Of a stretch of DNA of 64,000 bases, positions 54,526 through 63,584 are shown piece after piece (position 1 is the stretch's first letter; each line of letters begins with the position of its first letter). The position numbers and the translations under genes are program-made. The DNA lies in the NCBI GenBank assembly GCA_900112325.1, contig FOLJ01000013.1, forward strand, positions 124,001-188,000. The letters are read 5' to 3'. The notes below the pieces were generated by a model, which saw only the letters and a list, made by a program, of their open reading frames with translations, did no database searches and was not told where the DNA came from. Source of the DNA: Micromonospora sediminimaris (GTDB lineage: Bacteria; Actinomycetota; Actinomycetes; Mycobacteriales; Micromonosporaceae).

Positions 54526-55122
54526 TCAGGACCCGGGTTCGGCGGTTTCCGGCCGAGACCCGACATCACTCCGCTCCGCGGCCGCCCCGCCGCGCCCCGC
54601 CGCCGCTGTCCCCCGGGCCGCGCCGCCCGGGAACCGGTCGGGTCCGGCACCGGCGGCAGGCGGTGCCGGCCGCGTCGCGCCAGGGCGCTCCTCCGCCGGC
54701 TCGGACCGCACCACGCCGGGACGCTCCATCTCCACCGGTTCGGATCGCACCACGACGCCGGGCACGCTATGCCGCAGCCAGTCGACCCGGGCCCGCCCGA
54801 CCACCGGCTCCATCTGCTGACGGAACCGGTCACGTTCCTGCTCGGGTACGGCCGCGGCGGAGCGCACCACAGTGGCGGCCACCAGGTCGTTGAGCTTGAC
54901 CATCACGGCCACCGTGGCGGGCAGCACGAGCACCGCCCACCAGGTCACCAGCTCGGCGAGCGCGAGCAGCGCCGCCAGCGCGATCGCCCCCTCGAAGAAG
55001 ATGAAGCAAAGCACCCCACCCGGATTGACGAACCGCAGGCCGAGCACCCGCGCGTAGAACGGCCGGTACCGCTCCTCGTCGGCCGGGATCGTGGCCCACG
55101 AGCCACGGAGGGCTCCGCTCAC
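54526..55122 (-). CDS. Membrane protein coupled to holA
   Basis: A 198-residue protein. RYRPFYARVLGLRFVNPGGVLCFIFFEGAIALAALLALAELVTWWAVLVLPATVAVMVKLNDLVAATVV gives two helices (about residues 36-60 and 65-88). A long Pro/Ala/Glu/Gly-rich cytoplasmic tail follows. The GTG at 55122 overlaps the holA stop (GTGA), so it is translated with holA. Conserved form in Micromonosporaceae; function unknown. Confidence 0.72.
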   Translation of the reverse strand: MSGALRGSWATIPADEERYRPFYARVLGLRFVNPGGVLCFIFFEGAIALAALLALAELVTWWAVLVLPATVAVMVKLNDLVAATVVRSAAAVPEQERDRFRQQMEPVVGRARVDWLRHSVPGVVVRSEPVEMERPGVVRSEPAEERPGATRPAPPAAGAGPDRFPGGAARGTAAAGRGGAAAERSDVGSRPETAEPGS

Positions 55123-56099
55123 CTGGCGCCACCCTGCCGGGCGGCCGCCACCGAGAAGACCGCCTTCTCCAGCGCGTACGCCCGGTCGTCGGAGCCGCCC
55201 TTGACCGCCGCGTTGCACTCGGCCGCCGCCCGCATCGCCAGGACCAGCCCGTCGGGGGTCCAGCCCCGGGCCTGCCGTTGGGCCCGTTCGACCTTCCACG
55301 GCGGCATGCCGAGGCTGCTGGCGAGTTGGTACGGGCTGCCCCGGCCGGCCGAGGCGACCCGGGCGACCGTACGGATGCCGTCGGCGAGGGCGTCGGCGAT
55401 CGGCACCGGATCCACCCCCACGTGCAAGGCCCAGCGCAACGCCTCCAAGGCGCCCGGGAGGTCACCGACCATCGTGGCGTCAGCCACCGTGAACCCGCTG
55501 ACCTCCACCCGGCCCCGGTAGTAGCGCGCCACCGTGTCGGCGCCGATCCGGCCGTCGGTGTCGGCGATCAGTTGGGAGCAGGCTGCCGCGAGTTCGCGTA
55601 GGTCGTTGCCGACCGCGGCGATCAGCGCCTCGGCGGCGGCGTCCGTGCACCGTCCGCCGGCCCGGCGGATCTCGTCGCGGACGAAGGACACCCGGTCGCG
55701 GTGCCCCTTGAGCTTCGCGGCGGTCACGACCCGGGCACCGGCCGACTTCAGGCCGTCCGCGAACGCCTTGCCCTTGGCGCCCCCGAGGTGCGCCACCACG
55801 AGCTGCACCTCCGGGTCGGGGTTCTTCGCGTACGCCAACAGGGCGGCGACCAGATCTTTGCGGGCGTCCTGACCGGACCGGAGCACCAGCACGCGACGTC
55901 CGCCGAACAGCGACGGGCTGAGCATCTCGTCGATCTCGCCGACGGTGAGCTGGCTGGCCTGGTATTCGCGCACGTCAACGGCGGGGTCAGCGGCGCGGGC
56001 GGCGGCAACGGTTTCGGACACCGCGCGCGTGGCGAGCAGCTCCTCGTCGCCGAGGACGAGCACAATAGGAGCGGCACTGGCGGCGGTCACGCCGCCCAT
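55119..56099 (-). CDS. holA: DNA polymerase III subunit delta
   Basis: A 326-residue clamp-loader subunit that opens the beta clamp. ASAAPIVLVLGDEELLATRAV opens the AAA+-like domain, LFGGRRVLVLRSG and VVAHLGGAKGKAFADGLK follow, and the collar domain ends with AECNAAVKGGSDDRAYALEKAVF. Start ATG 56099 or GTG 56090 are both possible. It sits after comEC, as in many actinobacteria. Confidence 0.92.
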   Translation of the reverse strand: MGGVTAASAAPIVLVLGDEELLATRAVSETVAAARAADPAVDVREYQASQLTVGEIDEMLSPSLFGGRRVLVLRSGQDARKDLVAALLAYAKNPDPEVQLVVAHLGGAKGKAFADGLKSAGARVVTAAKLKGHRDRVSFVRDEIRRAGGRCTDAAAEALIAAVGNDLRELAAACSQLIADTDGRIGADTVARYYRGRVEVSGFTVADATMVGDLPGALEALRWALHVGVDPVPIADALADGIRTVARVASAGRGSPYQLASSLGMPPWKVERAQRQARGWTPDGLVLAMRAAAECNAAVKGGSDDRAYALEKAVFSVAAARQGGAR

Positions 56100-56223
56100 A
56101 TTCGCACGCGCGGCCGGTCGGTCCAGCCTGCTCGTCATTACTCTGCCGGCAGACCCCGCACTCAACGCAAATCCAGACATAAGACTTATCTTCCGCTTTT
56201 CGCGGTAAATCGCCGTCGATTCA

Positions 56224-58644
56224 TCACGATGGACGGACCCGGTCGACGCCAGCGCTCACCACCGCCAGCCCTCGGGGCGACCGCACCACTGCCACGTCAC
56301 CCCCGACGTCGGTACGCAGCACCCGCGCGCCACCCCGGGCCAGCCGGGCCAGCACCGCCTCGTTGGGATGGCCGTAGCTGTTCTCCGCGCCGACCGGCAC
56401 CAGTGCCACCGCCGGCCGCACCGCGTCCAGAAAGGCCGGATCCTGGTACGCGCTGCCGTGGTGGGCGACCTTCAGCACGTCCGCCCGCAGCCCGTCCGGT
56501 GGCAGCCGCTCCAGCAGCGCCCGCTGCTCCTCCACCTCGGCGTCGCCGGTCAACAGAATCCGCACCCGGTCGACCATGGCGAGCAGCACCAGCGAGTTGT
56601 TGTTCGGATCCGAGCGGGTGCCGCGCATCGGGTACGGCGGGCCGAGCACGGTCAGATCGACCGCGCCGGCCCGATAGCGCCAACCCGCCGCTGCGGCGAC
56701 CACCGGCGTGCCGTACGCCGCGGCGGTGCCGCGCACCAGATCCCGGCCGGCCACTGGTTCCGGCCACTGCGGAACCAGCACCGTGTCCACAGGTCTTCCC
56801 CGGAAGATTCCGGCCACCCCGCCCGTGTGGTCCACGTGGAAGTGGCTGACCACCAGCAGCGACACCCGACGTACGCCGAGCCGGCGCAGGCAGGCGTCCG
56901 CTGCCGCCGGATCCGGACCGGCGTCCACCACCACCGCCCGGCCCGCCCGCACCGGCAGCAGCATCGTGTCGCCCTGACCTACCGCACAGGCGGTGACGAC
57001 CCAACCGTCCGGCGGCCATCCCGGCGCGATCACCCGCACCGGCAGGGCGCCCAGCACGACCGCGACGGCGCAGACCGCCACCAGTCGACGTACCAGCGGG
57101 CGGCGGGCGGCGAGCAGCAACGCCACCGTCAGCGCCGTCAGCAGCAGCGCTCCGGAGATCCCGCCGGGCCAGGGCAGGTTGCCCGCCGGCAGCCGGGCGC
57201 CGTACCGGGCGACCAGCACCAGCCACCACGCCGGCCAGTGCGCCAGCCAGGCAACGGTCTCGGCGCCGGCCGGCCAGATCGGCGAGACGACCGCGGCCGC
57301 CACGCCGAGCACCGTCGCCGGAGCTATCGCCGGCACCGCGAGCAGGTTCGCCGGCACCGCGACCAGGCTGACCGTGCCCGTCAGTCCGGCGATCACCGGC
57401 GAACAGGCGAGTTGTGCGGCGGCCGGCACCGCCAGCGCCTCGGCCGCGCCTGTCGGTACGCCCCGCCGACGCAGGCCGTCCCGCCAACTCGGTGCGAGCA
57501 GCAGTAACCCGCCGGTGGCCAGCACGGAAAGCGCGAAGCCGGGGTCGCCGGCCAGGCCCGGATCGACAAGCACCAGCGCCGCCACGGCGGCGGCGAGCGC
57601 GGGCACTGCCGCCCGGGGCCGGCCGGCGGCCAGCGCGGCGAGCCCGATCGCGCCCATGGTGGCCGCGCGTACCACGCTCGGGGACGGTCGGACCAGGATG
57701 ACGAAGCCCACCAGGGCCAGGCCGCAGAAGCACACCGCCAGCGCGGGACCGGCACGGGCCCAGCGGGCCAGCAACAGCACCGCACCCATCACAATTGCCA
57801 CATTCGACCCAGAAACGGCATTCAGGTGAGTCATTCCGGTGGCCTGGAAATCCTCCTCCACCGGGTCAGGCAGCCGGCTGGTGTCCCCGACGACCAGGCC
57901 GGGCAGCAGGCCACCGGGATCGTCTGGCAGGGGCGCGCACGCCTGCTGGAGGCCGGCGCGCAGCCGACCGGCCGCGCGCTGCAACGCCGAGGGAGAACCA
58001 AGCCGAATGGGTGCGCCGACGGCCATCAGGACCGCCCCGGTGAGGTCGCCGCCGCGTGGCTCGGCCAGGCGCCCGTCCGCAGTGAGCCGTTGCCCGGGCA
58101 GCAGTCCCCGCCACGCCGGGTCGTCGGCGAGCACCAGCACCCGCGCCGGGAGGCTGATCCGTTGGCCCTGCGGCCCGGTCAGCGTCACCAGCCTCGCCGG
58201 CACCAGCAGGGTCGGTGGACGGCCCACGATGCCGCCGCGTACCGGCCGGGGGTCGTCCCGGACGACAAGTTCGGCGGTGACCCGGGCCCGTTCGTCCACC
58301 AGGACGCGCAGTGGGCCCGCGTCCCGTACGGTCAGCCGCGCCGAGGTGGCCGCCCCGCCACAGACCACGCCGATCAGGATCGCCACCGCGACCCAGCCGT
58401 GGCGGCGCACGGTCGGGCCGGGTCGCCCGACGAAGCCGAACAGGTGCAGCGCCGCCACCCCGGCGACACCGGCCGCGCCTGCGGCCAGCAGCAGCGTCCG
58501 CCGGGCATCGAGATGCAACCCCGCCAACGCGGTGAGCCAGGCCGCGACCGCCAGCCCCGCCAGGCGGAGGTCCGGCGCGGGCCCGCCGGTCGCGACACCG
58601 GGGATTCCGGCCGACGGTGCGACCGGGGCGGCCGACGCCCTCAC
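56224..58644 (-). CDS. comEC: ComEC/Rec2-family DNA uptake channel protein
   Basis: An 806-residue membrane protein. Helices in the first 120 residues, a DUF4131-like region, the Competence domain with GLVVGDTSRLPDPVEEDFQATGMTHLNAVSGSNVAIV, then more helices, and a C-terminal metallo-beta-lactamase domain with VVSHFHVDHTGGVAGIF and KVAHHGSAYQD. In competent bacteria it carries single-stranded DNA across the membrane. The GTG at 58644 overlaps the comEA stop. No pilus or comF genes are adjacent. Confidence 0.94.
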   Translation of the reverse strand: MRASAAPVAPSAGIPGVATGGPAPDLRLAGLAVAAWLTALAGLHLDARRTLLLAAGAAGVAGVAALHLFGFVGRPGPTVRRHGWVAVAILIGVVCGGAATSARLTVRDAGPLRVLVDERARVTAELVVRDDPRPVRGGIVGRPPTLLVPARLVTLTGPQGQRISLPARVLVLADDPAWRGLLPGQRLTADGRLAEPRGGDLTGAVLMAVGAPIRLGSPSALQRAAGRLRAGLQQACAPLPDDPGGLLPGLVVGDTSRLPDPVEEDFQATGMTHLNAVSGSNVAIVMGAVLLLARWARAGPALAVCFCGLALVGFVILVRPSPSVVRAATMGAIGLAALAAGRPRAAVPALAAAVAALVLVDPGLAGDPGFALSVLATGGLLLLAPSWRDGLRRRGVPTGAAEALAVPAAAQLACSPVIAGLTGTVSLVAVPANLLAVPAIAPATVLGVAAAVVSPIWPAGAETVAWLAHWPAWWLVLVARYGARLPAGNLPWPGGISGALLLTALTVALLLAARRPLVRRLVAVCAVAVVLGALPVRVIAPGWPPDGWVVTACAVGQGDTMLLPVRAGRAVVVDAGPDPAAADACLRRLGVRRVSLLVVSHFHVDHTGGVAGIFRGRPVDTVLVPQWPEPVAGRDLVRGTAAAYGTPVVAAAAGWRYRAGAVDLTVLGPPYPMRGTRSDPNNNSLVLLAMVDRVRILLTGDAEVEEQRALLERLPPDGLRADVLKVAHHGSAYQDPAFLDAVRPAVALVPVGAENSYGHPNEAVLARLARGGARVLRTDVGGDVAVVRSPRGLAVVSAGVDRVRPS

Positions 58645-59738
58645 ACCGTCACCAGGTCCTTGAGCTGCTCGTACCGGGCGTCGCCGATTCCGTTCACCTG
58701 ACGCAGGTCGCCGATGGACCGGAAGCCGCCGTGCTGATCGCGATACTCGATGATCCGCTGGGCGAGCACCGGCCCCACCCCGGGCAGGGTTTCGAGCTGT
58801 GCGGACGTCGCGGTGTTCAGGTTGACCGGCCCGCCCGCGCCCGGTCCACCGCCCGGCACCGGGCCAGCTCCGGACCCGGGCCCCACCGCGCCCGGAGGTG
58901 CCGGTACGCCGACCAGGATCAACTCGCCGTCGCTGATCCTGCGGGCCGGATTCAGCATCGCCACGTCCACCCCAGGCAACGCCCCTCCGGCGGCGTGCAG
59001 GGCGTCGGCCACCCGCGCGCCGGCCGCCAGCCGCACCAACCCGGGCCGTCGGACCTTGCCGGCGACGGCGACCACCAGCTCACCGGTCGCCTCCGTCCCG
59101 GGCTTCGCCGGCTCGTCGCCGGCCTCGACGGACGCGTCCGGTGTCGCCACGGTGCCGGTCTCGGCGACGACCGGCTCCACCTCAGGACGGGACTGCCAGG
59201 CCCAGATGGCCGCAACCAGCACCACGAGGGCGGCGACGGCGGCGAGCGCCCGCACTCCCCGCCGCCCCGGATCGAAAGCACTCGGCCCCGCAAGGGGCTT
59301 CGGCGACTCCTCGTCGACCGTCCGCCCTCGCTCGTCGTGGACCGGTCCTTCGTCGCTGACCCGAACCGGACCACCGGGCCGGGCCGGCCCGCCGCTGCTG
59401 GCCGGGCCACCGGCCCCGATCGGTCCGTCGGCGCGAACGGGACCGGAGTCATCGACCCGGCCGGCAGCTTGGAGCGGCAGCAGCACGGTCGGCCATTCCG
59501 TGACCGGCGTCGGCGCCCCGCCGAGCGGGGACAGGCCGACGGACGGGGCCCGCTCGGCGGGCGGGGGCACGTCGACAGGCGGGGGCCGCTCGGCGAACGG
59601 TGGCCACCCGGCGAGGGCCGTCCGGTCGCCGCCCGACATCGGCGGTTCGGCAGCGCCCGCCGGCAGGTCCAGCGCGCCGGGCATCAGTTGCCACAGACGC
59701 CGCCGGACCACCATCTCCTCGTCCTCGTCCTTCGACAC
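58641..59738 (-). CDS. comEA: ComEA-like DNA-binding protein with SLBB and HhH domains
   Basis: A 365-residue protein. A long Pro/Gly/Ala-rich cytoplasmic N-terminus (residues 1-160), one helix (ALAAVAALVVLVAAIWAW), an SLBB domain (ELVVAVAGKVRRPGLVRLAAGARV) and two helix-hairpin-helix motifs (VNLNTATSAQLETLPGVGPVLAQRI, FRSIGDLRQVNGIG). It binds DNA outside the membrane for ComEC. The disordered N-terminus is far longer than in Firmicutes ComEA. GTG at 59738. Confidence 0.93.
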   Translation of the reverse strand: MSKDEDEEMVVRRRLWQLMPGALDLPAGAAEPPMSGGDRTALAGWPPFAERPPPVDVPPPAERAPSVGLSPLGGAPTPVTEWPTVLLPLQAAGRVDDSGPVRADGPIGAGGPASSGGPARPGGPVRVSDEGPVHDERGRTVDEESPKPLAGPSAFDPGRRGVRALAAVAALVVLVAAIWAWQSRPEVEPVVAETGTVATPDASVEAGDEPAKPGTEATGELVVAVAGKVRRPGLVRLAAGARVADALHAAGGALPGVDVAMLNPARRISDGELILVGVPAPPGAVGPGSGAGPVPGGGPGAGGPVNLNTATSAQLETLPGVGPVLAQRIIEYRDQHGGFRSIGDLRQVNGIGDARYEQLKDLVTV

Positions 59739-59936
59739 GGCGCGAGGTTAGGGCGGCGGGGCCCGGTCGAGCGCGCCGCGCCGGTCCGCCTGTGGACAGC
59801 GTGAGGCTCTGTGGACAGCAGCCCGATCATGCACCCGATCTGCTATGGCCTCCGCGCGTTGCCGGGCCGCCGCCTGTCGTGACCGAGACCGTCGCACGAG
59901 CCCGACACGTGCGACGCAGGTCGCCGATCCGTCGGT

Positions 59937-60710
59937 TCAGTCGGTGCGCGCCTGCGGGTCCAGACCGAGGACGGCGCGTCCGCCGTCGACCGGCAGGGTC
60001 ACCCCGTTGACGAAGGCGGCCGCCGGCGAGAGCAGGTACGCCACCGCCTCCGCCACGTCCTGCGGCTGCCCGATCCGGCCCACCGGGTGCAGCCGGGCAA
60101 GCTCCGCCTCGATCCGCTGCGCCTGGTCCGGCTCGGTCTCGGCGAGGAACGCCTCGTGTCGTTCGGTGGCCACCGAGCCGAGGGCTATCGCGTTGGCACG
60201 GATGCCGTGCCGGCCGTACTCGACGGCCAGCGCCCGGGTCAGCCCCTCCACGGCCGCCTTGGCCGTGGCGTACGGCAGGCAGCCCGGCACCGGCCGGCTC
60301 GCCTGGTGGGACGAGACGTTGACCACGACGCCAGCGGTGCCGGCGGCGAGGTAGCGGCGTACCGCGGTCGCGGCGCCGACCACGGCGGGGCGCAGGTTAC
60401 GGGTGATCAGGTCGACGACCTCGCCGACCGGCGCGTCGTGCACCGAGGCGTCGCGGAACACGGCGGCGTTGTTCACCCATCCGGTCAACGGGCCGAAGCG
60501 CTCCGCCAGGTCGGCGGCCCGCCCGGCGACGCCCTCGTCACCGGCGTCACCGACCACCGCCGCGAGCCGGTCGGCTCGGGCGTGGTCCTCCACCCAGGAC
60601 AGCGCACCCGGATCGCGCTCGACCACCACGACCGTCCGGCCGTCGGCGAGCAACCTCTCCACGATGCCGCGCCCGACCCCGCGTCCCCCACCGGTCACCA
60701 CACAGGACAT
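59937..60710 (-). CDS. Short-chain dehydrogenase/reductase
   Basis: A 257-residue NAD(P)-dependent enzyme. CVVTGGGRGVGRGIV is the cofactor loop, WVNNAAVF the NNAG-like site, VNVSSHQASRPVPGCLPYATAKAAVEGL the Ser-Tyr-Lys triad and PVDGGRAVLG the C-terminal end. The Arg after the first strand (VVERDP) suggests either cofactor. The ATG at 60710 follows ggaggtg. Substrate unknown; it is not part of the core order in mycobacteria. Confidence 0.9.
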   Translation of the reverse strand: MSCVVTGGGRGVGRGIVERLLADGRTVVVVERDPGALSWVEDHARADRLAAVVGDAGDEGVAGRAADLAERFGPLTGWVNNAAVFRDASVHDAPVGEVVDLITRNLRPAVVGAATAVRRYLAAGTAGVVVNVSSHQASRPVPGCLPYATAKAAVEGLTRALAVEYGRHGIRANAIALGSVATERHEAFLAETEPDQAQRIEAELARLHPVGRIGQPQDVAEAVAYLLSPAAAFVNGVTLPVDGGRAVLGLDPQARTD

Positions 60711-60838
60711 CCGCCCCACCTCCCCAGGCCCGGCCACGCGACCAATCCTCGCCCACCCACGCCACCAACGGCGAACAGGTCAGCGGGTCGAAGGCACCGG
60801 CGGCGGCTCGCGCGGACGTGCGCTGACGGCTCGACTGG

Positions 60839-61699
60839 TCAGCTGGCGGTGTCCGGCCTACGGTGGATCACCACGCAGGCGAGGCCGGGCCCGACGTGCA
60901 CCGCGACGGCGGCACCGGCCTCGGAGACGTACGCCGCACGCAACCGGTCGCCGAGCCGAGCGGTCAGGGTGTCGAGAAGTTCCTCGGCCCGCTGCGGTGC
61001 GTCGAGATGGTGTACGGCCAGGTCCACCTGCCCGTCGCCGGCCGCCTCGACGGCGAGATCCACCAACCGAGCCATGCCCCGACTGGCGGTGCGGACCTTG
61101 TCCCGCAGCACTATGCGTCCCTCGGGCATGTGCAGGATGGGTTTGACCGACAGCGCGGTGCCGAGCAACGCCTCCGCCGCGTTGATCCGCCCGCCGCGAC
61201 GAAGGAACTCCAGCGTGTCCACGTAGAAGTGGATGCTGGTACGACCGACGGCGGCTTCTGCCGCAGCCCGTACGTCGGCCAGGTCGGCGCCCCGCGCGGC
61301 GGCCCGGGCCGCCGCGATCGCCGGGAAACCGAGACCCATGCCGCAGGAACGGCTGTCGACCACGCTGACCCGGTCGCCCAGTTCGGCGGCGGCCAGCTCG
61401 GCGGCCTCGACCGTGCCGGAGAGTCCGGCCGACAGGTGCACCGAGACGACACCTTCCGCCCCCGCCTCCAGTAGCTCCCGGTAGGTCCGGCCGAACTGCT
61501 CGGGCGACGGGCGGGAGGTGCTCACCGACACCCGCCGCGCGCGCAGCGCCCGGGTCGCGTCCGCCGGGAAGGTCTCGACGCCCTCCAGCCCTTCGACGCC
61601 GGCCAGCACGACGGTCAGCGGTACCACGGTCAGCGCGTGCTCCCGCAGCAGCTCGGGTGGAAGGTAGGCGGTGGAGTCGGTGACGACCGCGACTGGCAT
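60839..61699 (-). CDS. degV: DegV-family fatty-acid-binding protein
   Basis: A 286-residue protein. VAVVTDSTAYLPPELL is the family opening, VSTSRPSPEQFGRTYREL and SAGLSGTVEAA hold the acyl-carboxylate Thr/Ser, and HFYVDTLEFLRRGGRI is the conserved middle. DegV/FakB proteins bind fatty acids; FakB-type members give them to FakA kinase, but fakA is not in the window. ATG at 61699. Confidence 0.92.
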   Translation of the reverse strand: MPVAVVTDSTAYLPPELLREHALTVVPLTVVLAGVEGLEGVETFPADATRALRARRVSVSTSRPSPEQFGRTYRELLEAGAEGVVSVHLSAGLSGTVEAAELAAAELGDRVSVVDSRSCGMGLGFPAIAAARAAARGADLADVRAAAEAAVGRTSIHFYVDTLEFLRRGGRINAAEALLGTALSVKPILHMPEGRIVLRDKVRTASRGMARLVDLAVEAAGDGQVDLAVHHLDAPQRAEELLDTLTARLGDRLRAAYVSEAGAAVAVHVGPGLACVVIHRRPDTAS

Positions 61700-61747
61700 G
61701 CGGGCACCGTAGCGGATCAAGCTGGGCGGCTGCCTGGACGCGTCCGC

Positions 61748-62413
61748 TCAGACCGGCTCGGCGGAGACCGGAATTCCGGTCGCGGCGGTGCCGGTCGCGG
61801 CGGTGCCGGCCTGCATCGGACCGACGTTGTGGGCGCGCAGGTGCCACCCGCGCTCGACATCGTGGCGCAGTTCCGTCCAGTGACAGTTGCGCAGCGAGCC
61901 GACGGCACGCAGCACGGCGTGCTCCCAGCCGAGCAGGTGGCCGCAGCCCTGCCGGGCGGCGCCGCCGTGAGTGGCCACCACCACGGTGCCCCCGGACAGT
62001 TGGTCGGCGGCCTCCTGCAACGCGGTGCCGATGCGTTTACCCAACTCGTCCAGCGGTTCGATGTCCGCTCCCGGGTCGGGATCTCCGGCCCGCCAGCGGG
62101 CGTACTCCCCGGGGAACCGCTCCGCAACCTCGGTCAGCAGCAGCCCCTGCCAGCTGCCGAAGTGCCGCTCCCGCAGGCGGGCGTCGGAGCGTACCGGCAG
62201 ACCGGTAAGCGCGGAGAGCGCGGCGGCGGTGTCCGCGGCGCGGCTCAGGTCGCTGGCGACCAGGGCGTCCGGGCGCAGCGCGGCCAGCAGCGGCGCTGCG
62301 CTGCGCGCCTGTTCCCGGCCGAGGTCGTTCAGCGGTACGTCGGTCTGTCCCTGCACCCTGCTGGCGGCGTTCCAGTCGGTGTTGCCGTGCCGCCAGATGA
62401 TCAGCCTGGTCAC
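61748..62413 (-). CDS. gpgP: Histidine phosphatase, GpgP-like
   Basis: A 221-residue phosphatase. LIIWRHGNTDWNAASRVQGQTDVPLNDLGREQA gives the Arg-His-Gly catalytic motif, LRERHFGSWQG the acid/base region and VVVATHGGAARQG the second His. By position before rsfS-nadD it matches mycobacterial glucosyl-3-phosphoglycerate phosphatase; a general phosphoglycerate-mutase-like enzyme cannot be excluded. The tail has a 15-base tandem duplication (about 61779-61808) coding AATGT twice. ATGA overlap with rsfS. Confidence 0.88.
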   Translation of the reverse strand: MTRLIIWRHGNTDWNAASRVQGQTDVPLNDLGREQARSAAPLLAALRPDALVASDLSRAADTAAALSALTGLPVRSDARLRERHFGSWQGLLLTEVAERFPGEYARWRAGDPDPGADIEPLDELGKRIGTALQEAADQLSGGTVVVATHGGAARQGCGHLLGWEHAVLRAVGSLRNCHWTELRHDVERGWHLRAHNVGPMQAGTAATGTAATGIPVSAEPV

Positions 62414-62814
62414 TCGCCCGATCCGGCGGCGGCCTCTGCGCTGGCGAGGTCCCGGTCGACGAACGGAATGGTCGGGCAGTCCTTCCAGAGCCGGTCAAGG
62501 GCGTAGAACTCGCGTTCCTCGGTGTGCTGCACGTGCACTACGACGTCAACGTAGTCGAGCAGCACCCAACGGCCGCCGCGTTCGCCCTCCCGACGCACCG
62601 GCTTCGCCTTCTCCGGCAGGTCGAGCAGGGCCTCCTCGATGGCGTCGACGATAGCCAGCACCTGGCGCTCGTTCGGGGCCGCGGCGAGCAGGAACGCGTC
62701 GGTGATGGCGAGTTGGTCGCCCACGTCGATGATGACGATGTCCTGAGCCTTCTTGTCGGCCGCCGCCTGGGCGGCGACGATCGCCAGCTCGTGAGCGCGT
62801 TCGGAAACTGTCAC
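62410..62814 (-). CDS. rsfS: Ribosomal silencing factor RsfS
   Basis: A 134-residue protein that binds L14 and blocks subunit joining in starved cells. AADKKAQDIVIIDVGDQLAITDAFLLAAAPNERQVLAIVDAIEE and GGRWVLLDYVDVVVHVQHTEEREFYALDRLWKD are standard. The GTG at 62814 follows aaggaga; the protein would otherwise gain an Arg-rich, non-conserved lead. Confidence 0.96.
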   Translation of the reverse strand: MTVSERAHELAIVAAQAAADKKAQDIVIIDVGDQLAITDAFLLAAAPNERQVLAIVDAIEEALLDLPEKAKPVRREGERGGRWVLLDYVDVVVHVQHTEEREFYALDRLWKDCPTIPFVDRDLASAEAAAGSGE

Positions 62815-62913
62815 CGTTCTCCTTCGATCAACCGTGCGAGGTTTCCAGCCTCTCACACGGCCCGGATTCTCGACTCGCCAGTTTCAGCCGGAAAACGGCA
62901 TGAAACGGCCGAA

Positions 62914-63510
62914 TCACTCCCGATACAGGCACCGTTTCGCGATGTACTGCACCACACCGTCCGGCACCAGATACCAGACCGGCTCGCCCCGAGCGACCCG
63001 CGCCCGGCAGTCGGTGGAAGAGATCGCCATGGCCGGCACCTGCACCAGGCTGACCGTGTCGGCGGGCAGGTGCGCGGCGGTCAGCGCGAAACCCGGCCGG
63101 GTGACCCCGATGAAGTGAGCCAGCTCGAAGATCTCGTCAAGGTCCTTCCAGCTCAGGATCTTCTCCAGGGCGTCCGCGCCGGTGATGAAGAACAGCTGCG
63201 CCTTCGCACCGTACTGGGCACGCAGGTCGCGCAGCGTGTCGACGGTGTAGGTGGGGCCACCCCGGTCGATGTCGACGCGGCTGACCTGGAAACGGGGGTT
63301 GGAGGCGGTGGCGATCACGGTCATCAGGTAACGATCCTCCGCCGAGCTGACCGGGACGTCGGCCTTCTGCCACGGCTGCCCGGTCGGCACGAAGATCACT
63401 TCGTCGAGGCCGAACCGGTCCGCCACCTCGCTCGCGGCCACGAGGTGACCGTGATGGATCGGGTCGAACGTTCCACCCATGATGCCGATCCGCCGGATGT
63501 CTTCCTCCAC
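62914..63510 (-). CDS. nadD: Nicotinate-nucleotide adenylyltransferase
   Basis: A 198-residue enzyme that makes deamido-NAD from nicotinate mononucleotide and [22 protein letters not shown] holds the Hx[12 protein letters not shown] and [21 protein letters not shown] (the ISST/S nucleotidyl motif) follow. The GTG at 63510 is the usual start. It is the first gene of nadD-rsfS-gpgP. Confidence 0.96.
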   Translation of the reverse strand: MEEDIRRIGIMGGTFDPIHHGHLVAASEVADRFGLDEVIFVPTGQPWQKADVPVSSAEDRYLMTVIATASNPRFQVSRVDIDRGGPTYTVDTLRDLRAQYGAKAQLFFITGADALEKILSWKDLDEIFELAHFIGVTRPGFALTAAHLPADTVSLVQVPAMAISSTDCRARVARGEPVWYLVPDGVVQYIAKRCLYRE

Positions 63511-63532
63511 CCCATGATCCTAGGGCGTGCAA

Positions 63533-63583
63533 GACCGGGGCCGGGCCGGGCCGTCACCCTTCCGGCCCGGCCCGGCCGCGGTC
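63533..63583. terminator. Terminator between pepN and nadD
   Basis: A perfect 14-base stem (63539-63552 with 63564-63577) extended by five more pairs after one mismatch, loop of 11. It lies next to the pepN stop. Confidence 0.85.
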
Positions 63584-63584
63584 G

